This document shows positions 1-8,086 of a stretch of DNA of 22,396 bases, piece by piece; positions within the stretch are counted from its first letter, which is position 1, and each line of letters opens with the position of its first letter. A model generated the notes under the pieces. The model had not been told where the DNA came from. It saw only the letters and a list, made by a program, of their open reading frames with translations, and did no database searches. Source of the stretch: an uncultured Clostridia bacterium (GTDB taxonomy: Bacteria > Bacillota_A > Clostridia > TANB77 > CAG-508); assembly GCA_947628465.1 (NCBI GenBank), contig CANQZZ010000011.1:1-22396 (forward strand). The letters are read 5' to 3'. The translations under genes were made by a program, and so were the position numbers.

Positions 1-288
1 TTAAAAGACAGTAAATTTCCAAATACCCCTGAAACAGTAGCAAAGGCATACGCATCTTATAACCGTGTTTCTACACTTACCGTAAAACAGCACCCTACAA
101 TAGAAAAAGCACTTGATGCTGCTCTTAGTGGTGAAGATCCTACTAAAGACTATTTAAATGGTCTAGGAGCTTTATATTTCTATAATCCAGATCTTTGTGG
201 TCCGATTGAGAATGCACGAAGAGCAAATATCAGTGTGACTCACCGTATAGGACACCATATCTTCTATGCAGTGTGGGATGGCATTTAA
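1..288 (+). CDS. Cell-wall hydrolase, SleB/CwlJ type (3' end only)
   Basis: The open frame runs from the first base to a TAA at 286-288, giving the last 95 residues of a protein whose start lies outside the window. The pattern of a Phe-Pro-Asn-Thr segment, then a block like ALDAALSGEDPT, then LYFYNPD and a final His-Ile-Phe-Tyr near the C-terminus matches the C-terminal half of the Hydrolase_2 family (SleB/CwlJ), which cleaves spore cortex or vegetative peptidoglycan. Codon use looks different from the rest of the window: more C-ending codons and visibly higher GC. This could mean strong expression or acquisition from elsewhere. It contains no CGG codon. The family call rests on pattern recall, not on a search. 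Confidence 0.65.
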   Translation, partial: LKDSKFPNTPETVAKAYASYNRVSTLTVKQHPTIEKALDAALSGEDPTKDYLNGLGALYFYNPDLCGPIENARRANISVTHRIGHHIFYAVWDGI

Positions 289-300
289 TCTCTAAAAAGT

Positions 301-345
301 AATAGCCCTTATTAAGATAATACTTAAAAGGGCTATTGCTTTTAT
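301..345. terminator. Bidirectional intrinsic terminator
   Basis: A perfect 10-bp inverted repeat (AATAGCCCTT at 301-310, AAGGGCTATT at 328-337) has T-rich sequence on both sides. It sits between the convergent hydrolase gene and punA and can serve both. Confidence 0.75.
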
Positions 346-1155
346 CTAATTATTTTTTAAATATTCTTTTATTATTTCTTTAAACTTAACTTTAACTCTA
401 TCTGCTGTTTCATTAACTTCTTCATGTGATAATTTATTATTTGTTACTCCTGCTGCCATATTTGTAATACAAGAAACTGCTACAACTTTTATACCTGAAT
501 GCCTTGCAGTAACTACCTCTGGAACTGTTGACATACCTACAGCGTCTGCTCCCAAAACTCTAAGAGCTCTTATTTCTGCTGGTGTTTCAAAACAAGGTCC
601 TTTCATATATGCGTATACTCCCTCATGTGCAACACCTGTATGTTTTTTTATTACTTCTTTCATTTTCTTTATTTCTTCTTTATCATAAGCTTCTGACATA
701 TCAGGAAAGCGTACACCAAATTCATCTTCATTTTTTCCTCTTAATACAGATTCTGCAAAGAAACTTAAATGGTCATTTATTACCATGAAGTCTCCAGGTT
801 TATATTCTAAATTTATTCCTCCTGCTGCATTTGTTAGTATTACTTTTTTTATTCCTAATAGGGAAAATATCCTTATTGGAAATACTGTTTGCTTTACATC
901 ATAGCCTTCATAATAGTGGAATCTTCCATTCATTGCAATTATTGTTTTTCCTGATAGTTCACCTATTATTAATTCTCCTGCATGCCCTGGAACAGTAGAT
1001 ACTGGAAATTCTGGTATGTCTTCATATTTTATTATCACTTTATTTTCTATTTCATCTCTTAAAACTCCTAACCCTGACCCAAGAACTATTGCTGTTTCAA
1101 TTTTTTTCTCACCTATTTTTTCTTTTATATATTGAAGCGCTAAATTATAATTCAT
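346..1155 (-). CDS. punA: Purine nucleoside phosphorylase (trimeric, PNP I)
   Basis: Phosphorolysis of purine (deoxy)nucleosides to the free base and (deoxy)ribose-1-phosphate, a cytoplasmic salvage step. The 269-aa product has the trimeric PNP signatures in order: a GSGLG phosphate loop near the N-terminus, NGRFHYYEGY with the phosphate-binding His, TNAAGGIN, GPCFETPAE with the purine-binding Glu, and ITNMAAG with the Asn typical of 6-oxopurine (inosine/guanosine) specificity. I chose the ATG at 1153-1155 because GGGAGG lies just upstream; a longer reading from 1170 would translate the ribosome binding site itself. With the adenosine deaminase at 3611-4639 it would complete adenosine to inosine to hypoxanthine. 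A hairpin at 1177-1210 separates it from the upstream synthetase gene. Confidence 0.93.
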   Translation of the reverse strand: MNYNLALQYIKEKIGEKKIETAIVLGSGLGVLRDEIENKVIIKYEDIPEFPVSTVPGHAGELIIGELSGKTIIAMNGRFHYYEGYDVKQTVFPIRIFSLLGIKKVILTNAAGGINLEYKPGDFMVINDHLSFFAESVLRGKNEDEFGVRFPDMSEAYDKEEIKKMKEVIKKHTGVAHEGVYAYMKGPCFETPAEIRALRVLGADAVGMSTVPEVVTARHSGIKVVAVSCITNMAAGVTNNKLSHEEVNETADRVKVKFKEIIKEYLKNN

Positions 1156-1176
1156 ATTTTTTCCTCCCATAAAAAC

Positions 1177-1210
1177 AAAAATACATATATATTATTATAT
1201 ATGTATTTTT
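1177..1210 (-). terminator. Perfect AT-rich hairpin after the acyl-CoA synthetase gene
   Basis: A perfect 15-bp inverted repeat (1177-1191 and 1196-1210) with a 4-nt loop, followed on the minus strand by a TTTTTGTTTTT tract. It lies in the 70-bp gap before punA, so it would terminate or attenuate readthrough into punA. Confidence 0.6.
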
Positions 1211-1225
1211 ATATTTTTCAAGATT

Positions 1226-2938
1226 TTAGAGCCTTTTTTCTTCCTCAAATCTTTTAATTTTTGCAGTTGTTGTTTTTATCATTGGCTCGTTAGTTATTAC
1301 TAAATTTTTAATATGTTTATAATTTGGTAATTTTTTATTTATTTCTTTTATATCTTTCCAAATCATCGCTTTTAAATCTTCTTCAGAAAGTTCTGGATAT
1401 TTTTCTTTTACATATTCTTCGTTATATACAATTTTTACAGATAATAATAAATCATCATCTTTTGGTTTTCCATATACCATATTTTCTTCTACATATGGAA
1501 GTGTTGTAATTAAACTTTCTAATTCTTCTGGGAAGATATTTTTTCCATTTTTTAATACAATAACATTTTTCTTTCTTCCTGTAATAAATATAATTCCATC
1601 TTTATCAATATATCCTAAATCACCTGTATGAAACCATCCATCTTTTAAAACTTCTTTTGTTGCTTCTTCATTTTCATAATATCCAAGCATTACATTAGGA
1701 CCTTTTGCAATTATTTCTCCTATTCCTTTTTCATCTGGATTATCTATTTTTACATCTACATTAAATAATGGTATACCAACAGAACCATATTTTATTGTTT
1801 TTGCATTTTCAGCTGTAAGTACAGGAGACGTTTCTGTTAATCCATATCCTTGCACTGTTAGTATTCCAAAATCATTAAAGCCTTGTGCAACTTTTCTATC
1901 TATTGCTGATGCTCCACTTACTATAAATCTTAATTTACCGCCTAAATTATCTATAATTTCTTTAAATAGTTTTCTTCTTATATCAATTCCAAATTTAAGT
2001 AAAAACTTACTTATAATTAATCCAAATTTAATTAATTTTGTTTTGCCTTGCTTTTCAACTTGTGCAATTATTTTTTTATACATTGTTTCAAGTAATAATG
2101 GTACGCAAACAAATACTGTTACTTTATATTCTTTTAAATTACTTTGTATATGTCTTAATCCATCACAAAATACATTTGTTGCTCCATTTGATAGAAAGAA
2201 TAAAAGTCCTGTTGAGCCAAATGTATGGTGAAATGGTAAAAAAGCCATATTTACATCATCAGGATATACAACTTCTACATAATTTAAATCTGTAATATTT
2301 GAAGCAATATTTTTTTGTGAAAGCATTACTGCTTTTGATTCAGATGTTGTACCAGATGTAAATATTATACTTGCCATTTTTTCTTCATCTATTTGCGCAT
2401 TTAAATATTCTTTATTTCCGTTTTTTAATAACTCTTTTCCATTTTTTAATATTGCACTTAAATTTTTTATACCTTCTTCTTGTATATCATCCATACAAAT
2501 ATATTCTTTTATTTTTATATCTTTATTTTCTTTTGCTTTTTTCATAACATCTAAATATTCTTTTTCAAATACTATACAATCTGCTTTACTTCTTACTAAA
2601 CATGATATTATTTCTTCTTCTTTTAATCCTTTATCTAATGGTACAGTAATACCTACTCCACCTAAAACTGAAAAATATGTAAGAGCCCATTCATATCTGT
2701 TCTTACCAATAATTGCTATTCTTTTATCCTTTAATCCTAAATCTATTAAAGCTGTTCCTAAATAATTAATTTGTTCTTTAAATTCTTTATATGTTATCTT
2801 TATATATTTTATATCTTTTCCTTCTTTTTCTTTTATTATAAAAGCAACATTATTTGGGTATAGATTCGTTGAATTATCAATAACTTCCTTTACATTTTTA
2901 AATATTTTTGATTCACGAATTTTTTTATATGTTTTCAT
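1226..2938 (-). CDS. AMP-dependent synthetase / long-chain acyl-CoA ligase-like
   Basis: ANL-superfamily adenylating enzyme, 570 aa, predicted to activate a carboxylic acid, probably a fatty acid, with ATP and transfer it to CoA or another thiol. The ATP-binding core FTSGTT lies at about residues 193-198, and the loop after it (SESKAVMLS) departs from the usual GxPKGV but keeps the lysine. LPFHHTFG lies near 234, the A5 motif GYGLTETSP near 364-372, and GWFHTGDLGY near 436. A KNGKNIFPEELE block follows, and a lysine in TTAKIKR near the C-terminus suits the catalytic Lys. The ATG at 2936-2938 follows GAGGAGG. It is divergent from the DUF1836 regulator, with a palindrome between them that could be an operator. 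The acyl substrate cannot be read from sequence. Confidence 0.85.
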   Translation of the reverse strand: MKTYKKIRESKIFKNVKEVIDNSTNLYPNNVAFIIKEKEGKDIKYIKITYKEFKEQINYLGTALIDLGLKDKRIAIIGKNRYEWALTYFSVLGGVGITVPLDKGLKEEEIISCLVRSKADCIVFEKEYLDVMKKAKENKDIKIKEYICMDDIQEEGIKNLSAILKNGKELLKNGNKEYLNAQIDEEKMASIIFTSGTTSESKAVMLSQKNIASNITDLNYVEVVYPDDVNMAFLPFHHTFGSTGLLFFLSNGATNVFCDGLRHIQSNLKEYKVTVFVCVPLLLETMYKKIIAQVEKQGKTKLIKFGLIISKFLLKFGIDIRRKLFKEIIDNLGGKLRFIVSGASAIDRKVAQGFNDFGILTVQGYGLTETSPVLTAENAKTIKYGSVGIPLFNVDVKIDNPDEKGIGEIIAKGPNVMLGYYENEEATKEVLKDGWFHTGDLGYIDKDGIIFITGRKKNVIVLKNGKNIFPEELESLITTLPYVEENMVYGKPKDDDLLLSVKIVYNEEYVKEKYPELSEEDLKAMIWKDIKEINKKLPNYKHIKNLVITNEPMIKTTTAKIKRFEEEKRL

Positions 2939-2957
2939 TAGTTCCTCCTCTATTAAT

Positions 2958-2974
2958 CTAGTATCGAATACTAG
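2958..2974. promoter_or_regulatory. Candidate operator palindrome
   Basis: CTAGTAT-CGA-ATACTAG is a perfect 7-bp inverted repeat with a 3-bp centre, 20 bp upstream of the acyl-CoA synthetase start codon. On the minus strand it lies just downstream of a TTGACA (2996-3001), so a bound repressor would block transcription. The TetR-like geometry suggests a fatty-acid-type regulator, but the regulator is not identified. The adjacent DUF1836 protein is one candidate. Confidence 0.4.
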
Positions 2975-3005
2975 CTTACCACATTATAAATAATATGTCA
3001 ATGAG

Positions 3006-3034
3006 TTGACTATATTCTTTATAAATGTTAAAAT
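3006..3034 (+). promoter_or_regulatory. Sigma-A-like promoter for the DUF1836 gene
   Basis: TTGACT (3006-3011), a 17-bp spacer, then TAAAAT (3029-3034), ending about 46 bp before the start codon at 3081. Confidence 0.55.
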
Positions 3035-3080
3035 ATTTAAAAAACCTAAAATATTTATATTAAGTTATACGGAGGCAAAT

Positions 3081-3575
3081 ATGGATAATGATATTTTAAA
3101 TTTTCATATTCCTAGATGGAATGAACTTCCTAATATAGATTTATATTTAGACCAGATAGTTACATTATTGGAAGATATTTTAAAAAATTTCGTTCCACTT
3201 AAAGATAAAAATGAAGATAAAGTTATAACTAAAACAATGATTAATAATTACGTAAAACATGGTGTGCTAAAGCCACCTGTTAATAAAAAATATAACAAAG
3301 AACATATAGCTAGATTAATTGTTATATGTATTATAAAAAAAGTATATAGCATAAATGATATAAATTCTTTAATCAAACTAGCTCTAGAAACTTCAGGTAT
3401 AGAAATATCATATAATAAATTTTGTATTTTATTAGAAAAATCTATTGATGCTATATTTAATAAAAAGGATTTTGTATATGATGAAGAACTTACAGAAGAA
3501 CGATATATTTTAAAAAATGTTGTTCAATCTGTTACAAATAAAATATATATTGAAAAAACATTTTTAAATAAATGA
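3081..3575 (+). CDS. DUF1836 family protein (putative MerR-like DNA-binding)
   Basis: The 164-aa product fits DUF1836, a Firmicutes family with a helix-turn-helix-like N-terminal half. The segment ITKTMINNYVKHGVLKPP near residues 54-71 looks like a MerR-type recognition region, followed by a helical C-terminal half with KKVYSINDI. The start at 3081 is preceded by GGAGG at 3071-3075; the longer open frame back to 3006 would read through the promoter and the ribosome binding site. It is transcribed away from the acyl-CoA synthetase gene. Its target is unknown; control of that neighbour is an inference from layout. Confidence 0.7.
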   Translation: MDNDILNFHIPRWNELPNIDLYLDQIVTLLEDILKNFVPLKDKNEDKVITKTMINNYVKHGVLKPPVNKKYNKEHIARLIVICIIKKVYSINDINSLIKLALETSGIEISYNKFCILLEKSIDAIFNKKDFVYDEELTEERYILKNVVQSVTNKIYIEKTFLNK

Positions 3576-3605
3576 GAAAAAGTTTTACTTTTTCTCATTT
3601 ATTAT
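3570..3605. terminator. Bidirectional terminator between DUF1836 gene and add
   Basis: A perfect 13-bp stem (3570-3582 with 3588-3600) and 5-nt loop. The regulator's stop codon lies in the left arm, and T-rich sequence follows on the plus strand. It serves the convergent deaminase gene too. Confidence 0.75.
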
Positions 3606-3610
3606 TATAC

Positions 3611-4639
3611 TTATTTTTGCATTATTTCATTTTCTTTTTGTGATAATTTAGCTATTAATTCTGCTTTTTTCTGTGGCTCTATAAATGCTCCTCTTATCGC
3701 ATTTATATTCATTTTTGCTAAATCATCTAGTGTTAAATTTGTATTCTCTAACACATATTTATATTCCTCAATTATATTAGTATTTGAAACTGTGTCATTG
3801 TCTGGACTTATAGTTACTTTTAACCTTTTCTTATATAATTCTTCAATTGGGTGTGGCTCGCCTGTTGCTTTTGTTTGCAAATTACTAATTGGGCAAACTT
3901 CAAGTGGTATTTCATGTTGGACTAAATAATTAACCAAATTATTATCTTCAATACATCTTACTCCGTGTCCTATTCTTCTTGCTCCAAATTCTAATGCTTT
4001 TTTTATACTCTCTGGTCCTGCAGCTTCGCCTGCATGTATTGTAAACGGAATATTTAAATCTCTAGCTGTTTTAAACACATCTTCAAAATCTTGAGTTGGA
4101 AATAAAGCCTCTGCTCCTGCTAAGTCTAAAGAACATACTCCTTTATTTAAATATTTTTTTGATACTTCTACTGTTTTTAAATTTTCTTGTTTGTTATCTT
4201 TTCCTCTCATACAACATAGTATTAAATTTCCATCTATATTATATTTTTCCTTTGCTTTATTCATACCATTTATTGCAGACTCTACTATCTTACTATATTC
4301 TAAGCCTTTTTGTGTATGAAGGCTTGGTGCAAATCTTACTTCAGAATATATAACATTTTGACGTGCTAGGTCTTCGAACAATTCAAATGTAGCTTGCTCT
4401 ATATGTTTTTCTGTTTGTAAAACTTCAAGTGGCATATCAAATTTTTGTAAATATTCATTTAAATCTCTACAATTTCTATCTACCATTAAGTCTTTTTTTA
4501 CTTGTTCTAATGTAACATTTCTTCCTTCTTCTTTTAACCATTTATATACTGTTTCTGGTCTTAAAGAACCATCTAAGTGCAAATGTAAAACTACTTTAGG
4601 CATTTGTTTTACTTGCTCTAATTCTTCACTACTTATCAT
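3611..4639 (-). CDS. add: Adenosine deaminase
   Basis: Zinc-dependent deamination of adenosine or deoxyadenosine to inosine or deoxyinosine in purine salvage. The 342-aa protein has the family's metal and catalytic motifs: HLHLDGS with zinc-binding His19 and His21, IHAGEAAG with His202 and catalytic Glu205, GHGVRC with His225, EVCPISN near 247-253, and SPDND near 278-282 supplying the zinc Asp and its neighbour. The ATG at 4637-4639 is preceded by AGGGG, and a very good promoter lies upstream. Together with punA it forms a short salvage route to hypoxanthine. Confidence 0.93.
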   Translation of the reverse strand: MISSEELEQVKQMPKVVLHLHLDGSLRPETVYKWLKEEGRNVTLEQVKKDLMVDRNCRDLNEYLQKFDMPLEVLQTEKHIEQATFELFEDLARQNVIYSEVRFAPSLHTQKGLEYSKIVESAINGMNKAKEKYNIDGNLILCCMRGKDNKQENLKTVEVSKKYLNKGVCSLDLAGAEALFPTQDFEDVFKTARDLNIPFTIHAGEAAGPESIKKALEFGARRIGHGVRCIEDNNLVNYLVQHEIPLEVCPISNLQTKATGEPHPIEELYKKRLKVTISPDNDTVSNTNIIEEYKYVLENTNLTLDDLAKMNINAIRGAFIEPQKKAELIAKLSQKENEIMQK

Positions 4640-4670
4640 TTTTTACCCCTTTAAATTTATTTCCATAGAT

Positions 4671-4699
4671 ATTATACATCATAAATCAAATTTTGTAAA
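4671..4699 (-). promoter_or_regulatory. Sigma-A promoter for add
   Basis: On the minus strand: TTTACA (4694-4699), 17-bp spacer, perfect TATAAT (4671-4676), about 31 bp before the start codon. Confidence 0.75.
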
Positions 4700-4771
4700 A
4701 TTCTAACTTTACATTCATAATTTGTATAACTTTGATAAATTTGGAAATATTATTTTTAGGTGGTGATTTAT

Positions 4772-4945
4772 ATGACAAGTAAAGAACTTTTATATGTTGA
4801 AGATGCACTAGGTCATGAGCAATTTATGCAAAAATGTAGTAAAAATGCTTCTTCTCAATTACAAGATGAAACTCTTTCAAATTACACAAAAGAGCTTGAA
4901 CAAAAACATACAGAATTATTTAACAAATTTCTAAATTTACTTTAA
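4772..4945 (+). CDS. Small CotF-like spore coat-associated protein
   Basis: A 57-aa helical protein preceded by AGGTGGTG. The pattern ELLYVEDALGHEQFMQ followed by SSQLQDETLSNYTKELEQKH resembles the short proteins that sit directly before cotF in clostridia. They are made in sporulation and are probably coat-associated, with a ferritin-like helical hairpin. Only 11 bp separate it from the next gene, so the two form an operon. The exact function is unknown. Confidence 0.6.
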   Translation: MTSKELLYVEDALGHEQFMQKCSKNASSQLQDETLSNYTKELEQKHTELFNKFLNLL

Positions 4946-4956
4946 GGAGGTATAAC

Positions 4957-5205
4957 ATGGAAGATAAAGATATAATGGAAAAAGAACTATTAATCATTAA
5001 AGGTGTTTGTGATTTATACTTGCATGGTTCTATAGAATCTACAACTGCTGAAGTACACTGTGCTTTTAAAGAGGCTTTAAACGAATCTTTAAATATTCAA
5101 AATAAAATATACAACCTTATGTCTGAAAAAGGTTGGTACAAAACAGAAAATGCAGAACAAGCAAAAATTGATAAATTAAAACAAAAATTTTCTGCAAATA
5201 ATTAA
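4957..5205 (+). CDS. CotF family spore coat protein
   Basis: An 82-aa protein with a strong AAGGAGG site at about 4944-4950. The C-terminal part MSEKGWYKTENAEQAKIDKLKQKF matches the ending of the CotF family (methionine, then a KGWY-type motif, then a short helix). The N-terminal part is a helical hairpin. It is likely a late spore-coat component made in the mother cell, in an operon with the preceding small gene. I could not see a clear sigma-A promoter in front of the pair, which would fit a sporulation sigma factor but does not prove it. Confidence 0.65.
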   Translation: MEDKDIMEKELLIIKGVCDLYLHGSIESTTAEVHCAFKEALNESLNIQNKIYNLMSEKGWYKTENAEQAKIDKLKQKFSANN

Positions 5206-5219
5206 TACAATTAAAGTGC

Positions 5220-5332
5220 ATTCAATAGAAATTATAATAGATGTTAAGCCATTTTTCTGGGGTCCGGCATCTTCTTCGAAGAGCTTCTGCCGGGAGATAA
5301 AATGGTTAACAGATATTACATTTCTATTGAAT
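5220..5332. repeat. 113-bp imperfect palindrome with GC-rich core
   Basis: Perfect 13-bp terminal inverted repeats (5220-5232 and 5320-5332) enclose further imperfect arms (GTTAAGCCATTTT against AAAATGGTTAAC) and a core stem CCGGCA (5264-5269) with TGCCGG (5288-5293) around a TTCGAA centre. The core is far more GC-rich than its surroundings. The distal arm contains the murD stop codon (5324-5326). A T-rich tract follows on the plus strand, so it may terminate the cotF operon. A small inverted-repeat element (MITE-like) or a structured RNA are alternatives. Confidence 0.7.
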
Positions 5333-6691
5333 TCTATTTTTTACATATTCTTTAAACTTATTTCCGCGTTCTTTAAAGTTTTTGAAATATCCATAACTTG
5401 AGGCTGCAGGTGACATTAGGCATATTGTATTTTTCTTTGTTAGTTTTTTAGCACATTCAACCGCTTCTTCCATAGTTTTTACCATTACTTTCGTTTTAGT
5501 ATTATCTACTGCTTCATAAATATATTCTCCTGTTTTTGGAAGACATATTATATTTTCTATACTGCTTTCATTTAAGAAGTTTATTAGTTTTTCTTGATTT
5601 ACTCCTCTATCATTTCCTCCAACTATTAAAGTATTTATATTTTCTAATGCTTTTATAGATTCAATTGTTGCCTCTGGCACAGTTGCAATTGAATCATTAT
5701 AATATTCAACATCATCAAACTTTCCCACATATTCTAGTCTATGTTCTAATGGATTAAACTCGCTTATTGTTTGTACAGTTTTGTTTAAATCAAGATTTAA
5801 GATGTTACTTACTGCAAGTATAAACATTATATTATTTAAATTATGATTTCCTTTTAATTTTCTTGACAAATCTACGTTATATATTTTTTTGTTGTTATAA
5901 TATATATAGCTTTCATTTTTATATATTGTATTATTAGTTAAGTTGTTTGCAAAATTATTTATTGTAATTGCATAATCTGTTTTCTTAAATGGATAATTTC
6001 TTTTTGAAATTTCTTCGTTTTCTAAGTTAAATATAGCAACATCGTCTTCGTTTTGAAATTTAAATATATTAAATTTAGCATCTCCATATTCTTTAAAAGA
6101 TTTATAATGGTCTAGATGTTCTTCATACAAATTTAATAAAATTGATATTTGAGGCGATTTTTTTACATATTGAAGTGCATGTGAAGATATTTCTAGTACT
6201 ACTATTGTATCTTCTTTTATTTTTTCAAGCTCATCAAATATTGGTGTACCTATATTTCCAAGTAATTCTACACTTTTCCCTTGATTTTTTATCATTTCAT
6301 ATATAAGAGTGCTTGTTGTACTTTTTCCCTTTGTTCCAGTTATTCCAATTGTATGAGATTTTGTAAATTCTAAAAATAATTCAAGCTGAGAAAATATTTT
6401 ATCTTCAAATTTTGATATGTCTATATCCTTAAATGATATTCCCGGTGATTTTAATATAACGTCATATTTTTCTAAATCTTTTAAATAATCCTCTCCTGTT
6501 ATGAAAGATATAAATTTATCTTTATTTAAGTATTCTCTTTCTTCTTCAATATTTTCTTTGTTGTATCTAATATCTAATTGTTTTGTAGGCAAGTTTTTTC
6601 TTATAAAATTATATGTTGATTTTCCTTCTAATCCAAATCCTAATATTATAATTTTTTTATTGCTCAAAAAATCAATTATTTCCTTAATCAT
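5324..6691 (-). CDS. murD: UDP-N-acetylmuramoyl-L-alanine:glutamate ligase (MurD, probably MurD2-like)
   Basis: Mur-ligase fold protein, 455 aa. It has an N-terminal Rossmann-like domain (ILGFGLEGKST near 16-25), the ATP loop GITGTKGKSTT (116-126), EISSHALQ (167-174), the EHLDHY block (191-196), HRLE (317-320), NDSIATVPEAT (332-342) and a C-terminal SPAASSYGYFKNFKERG. It adds glutamate to UDP-MurNAc-L-Ala. Several positions differ from the standard D-Glu-adding MurD (ISSHALQ instead of the usual SSFQL, NDSIAT rather than NDSKAT). With murL directly upstream, this suggests a MurD2-type enzyme that adds L-Glu. The start codon overlaps the end of murL by 8 nt, so translation is probably coupled. 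L-Glu specificity is inferred from context and motif drift, not shown. Confidence 0.88.
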   Translation of the reverse strand: MIKEIIDFLSNKKIIILGFGLEGKSTYNFIRKNLPTKQLDIRYNKENIEEEREYLNKDKFISFITGEDYLKDLEKYDVILKSPGISFKDIDISKFEDKIFSQLELFLEFTKSHTIGITGTKGKSTTSTLIYEMIKNQGKSVELLGNIGTPIFDELEKIKEDTIVVLEISSHALQYVKKSPQISILLNLYEEHLDHYKSFKEYGDAKFNIFKFQNEDDVAIFNLENEEISKRNYPFKKTDYAITINNFANNLTNNTIYKNESYIYYNNKKIYNVDLSRKLKGNHNLNNIMFILAVSNILNLDLNKTVQTISEFNPLEHRLEYVGKFDDVEYYNDSIATVPEATIESIKALENINTLIVGGNDRGVNQEKLINFLNESSIENIICLPKTGEYIYEAVDNTKTKVMVKTMEEAVECAKKLTKKNTICLMSPAASSYGYFKNFKERGNKFKEYVKNRIQ

Positions 6692-8058
6692 TAAATATCG
6701 CCTTTCTTAATAATTCGTCAAATTCTTTTGGTAAATTGTTTTCTTCATTATATCTTTTTGTTATATCTACTTTTGTATCTATCAATTTATAGTTTTTCCT
6801 GTAATATTCTAATAAGTATGGTAATTTAATATTATTTTTTTCTAAATTTTCTATTGTTTTTGATACAGCAAAGTTTACTTCTTCAAATGTACCAACACAT
6901 TCGAAAGGCTTTGTTTTTCCGAAAGCCACATAAATCAATAAATGTATTCAATAATTCTTTATTTTCGTACAAGTCCTGATTAAATATTTGTACTAATCTA
7001 TCCTTATATAAAAATGGGCTTAAAATTATATATACAAATAAACATTTAGGGCATCTGCCACACCACTCCCATGGAATACTTTTGCTTCCTACATTACAGC
7101 TTCTAAATATATTATGATATTTTTCATATTTTGCAAAAAGCATTCCTATTTGAAGTTCACTAATTGGTCTTAGCATACTAAAATATTCTATATTTCCTTT
7201 TAAATATTTATCTGCATAAAATCTAAAGTCTTGCTCAAACTCAAAACTTTTTGAATATTGATGATTTATCTTTTCTCCTGCTACATTATTTTCATTGCTG
7301 CTTGCCTCATTTGACAATGCAATATACTTTTTACCTGTTAAGTATGCTACTAAATATGATAAGAAAGCAAGCATACTTGAAAAAGGTGTATGTCCATTTA
7401 AAAATCCTTTTTTATTTAATTCAAGTAAATTTTTATCTATTGTTCTTCTTACATATACTATTTTATCTTTATATCCTGCTAACTCTGCAGATTTTATTGA
7501 CGGCTCTTTTCCTCCAACTATTAAGCATAAATTATCATCTTTTTGATCCTTTAATAATTCTGCAGTTACACAAGAATCTTTTCCTCCACCTATTGGAATT
7601 AAAACACCTTTTAAGTCGGAATTATTTATTTTCGAATAATCTAAAATATATTCCTTGTCTGTATCTATTATTATTTCCATCATGTCATCCATAGAAATTT
7701 CTATATTATTTATGTACCTATATTCTCCTAGTCCATAGTAATATAGTTTTTTAAACCAGTCTATTTGTTCTTTATTTAGCATTCCACATTTAATAATTAC
7801 TTTTTTAGGACATGCACATTTCCAATAGCTAATTAGTTCTATCATTCCAATGCTGAATACTATATTTTCTGCAAAGTCATTATTTATTGATTTAAAATCT
7901 ATATTTCTTTTTTCTATTTCTATTGTAGGATTAAAGGTTGCTAATTCTGGAATTTCAAAACAATATTTTATTTTAATTGTGTCTTTATCTTCTTCTATAT
8001 TGTAACTTTTATATATAAACTCACTATATTCATTTCTTAATTCTTCAAACTTTTTCAT
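6684..8058 (-). CDS. murL: UDP-MurNAc-L-Ala-L-Glu epimerase MurL, read through a +1 frameshift at CGG
   Basis: MurL inverts the terminal L-Glu of UDP-MurNAc-L-Ala-L-Glu to D-Glu in an ATP-dependent reaction, known from Xanthomonas together with MurD2. Residues 1-379 are read from 8058. They include a PP-loop-like GGGKDS (157-162), SNEASSNENN (249-258), NHQYSKSFEFE (265-275), LRPISELQIG (296-305) and CGRCPKC (333-339). At residue 380 the frame meets CGG (6919-6921). Skipping its C gives a glycine and 77 more residues (GKTKPFECVGTFEEV and onward) ending at TAA 6684-6686, for 457 aa in total. Without the shift, translation stops at 6883 after 12 wrong residues and the conserved PFECVGT block is lost. 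Start: ATG after GGTGAG. Confidence 0.85.
6918..6921 (-). other. CGGA +1 recoding site in murL
   Basis: Coding strand reads TGT GGC TTT CGG AAA in the incoming frame and C-GGA-AAA-ACA in the outgoing frame, giving Cys-Gly-Phe-Gly-Lys-Thr. The preceding codon is UUU. The zero-frame stop is at 6883-6885. Confidence 0.85.
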
Positions 8059-8086
8059 AACTCACCTTCTATTTTTTTCTTAATAT

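Noticed and set aside
6684..6938. A separate small gene overlapping the end of murL
   Set aside because: Its first six codons are out-of-phase murL sequence and the rest is the conserved MurL C-terminus; it has no ribosome binding site of its own.
7251..7694. Plus-strand open frames inside murL, the coiled-coil gene and the surface genes
   Set aside because: They are Leu/Phe-rich mirror frames of AT-rich minus-strand genes, with no ribosome binding site or recognisable domain.
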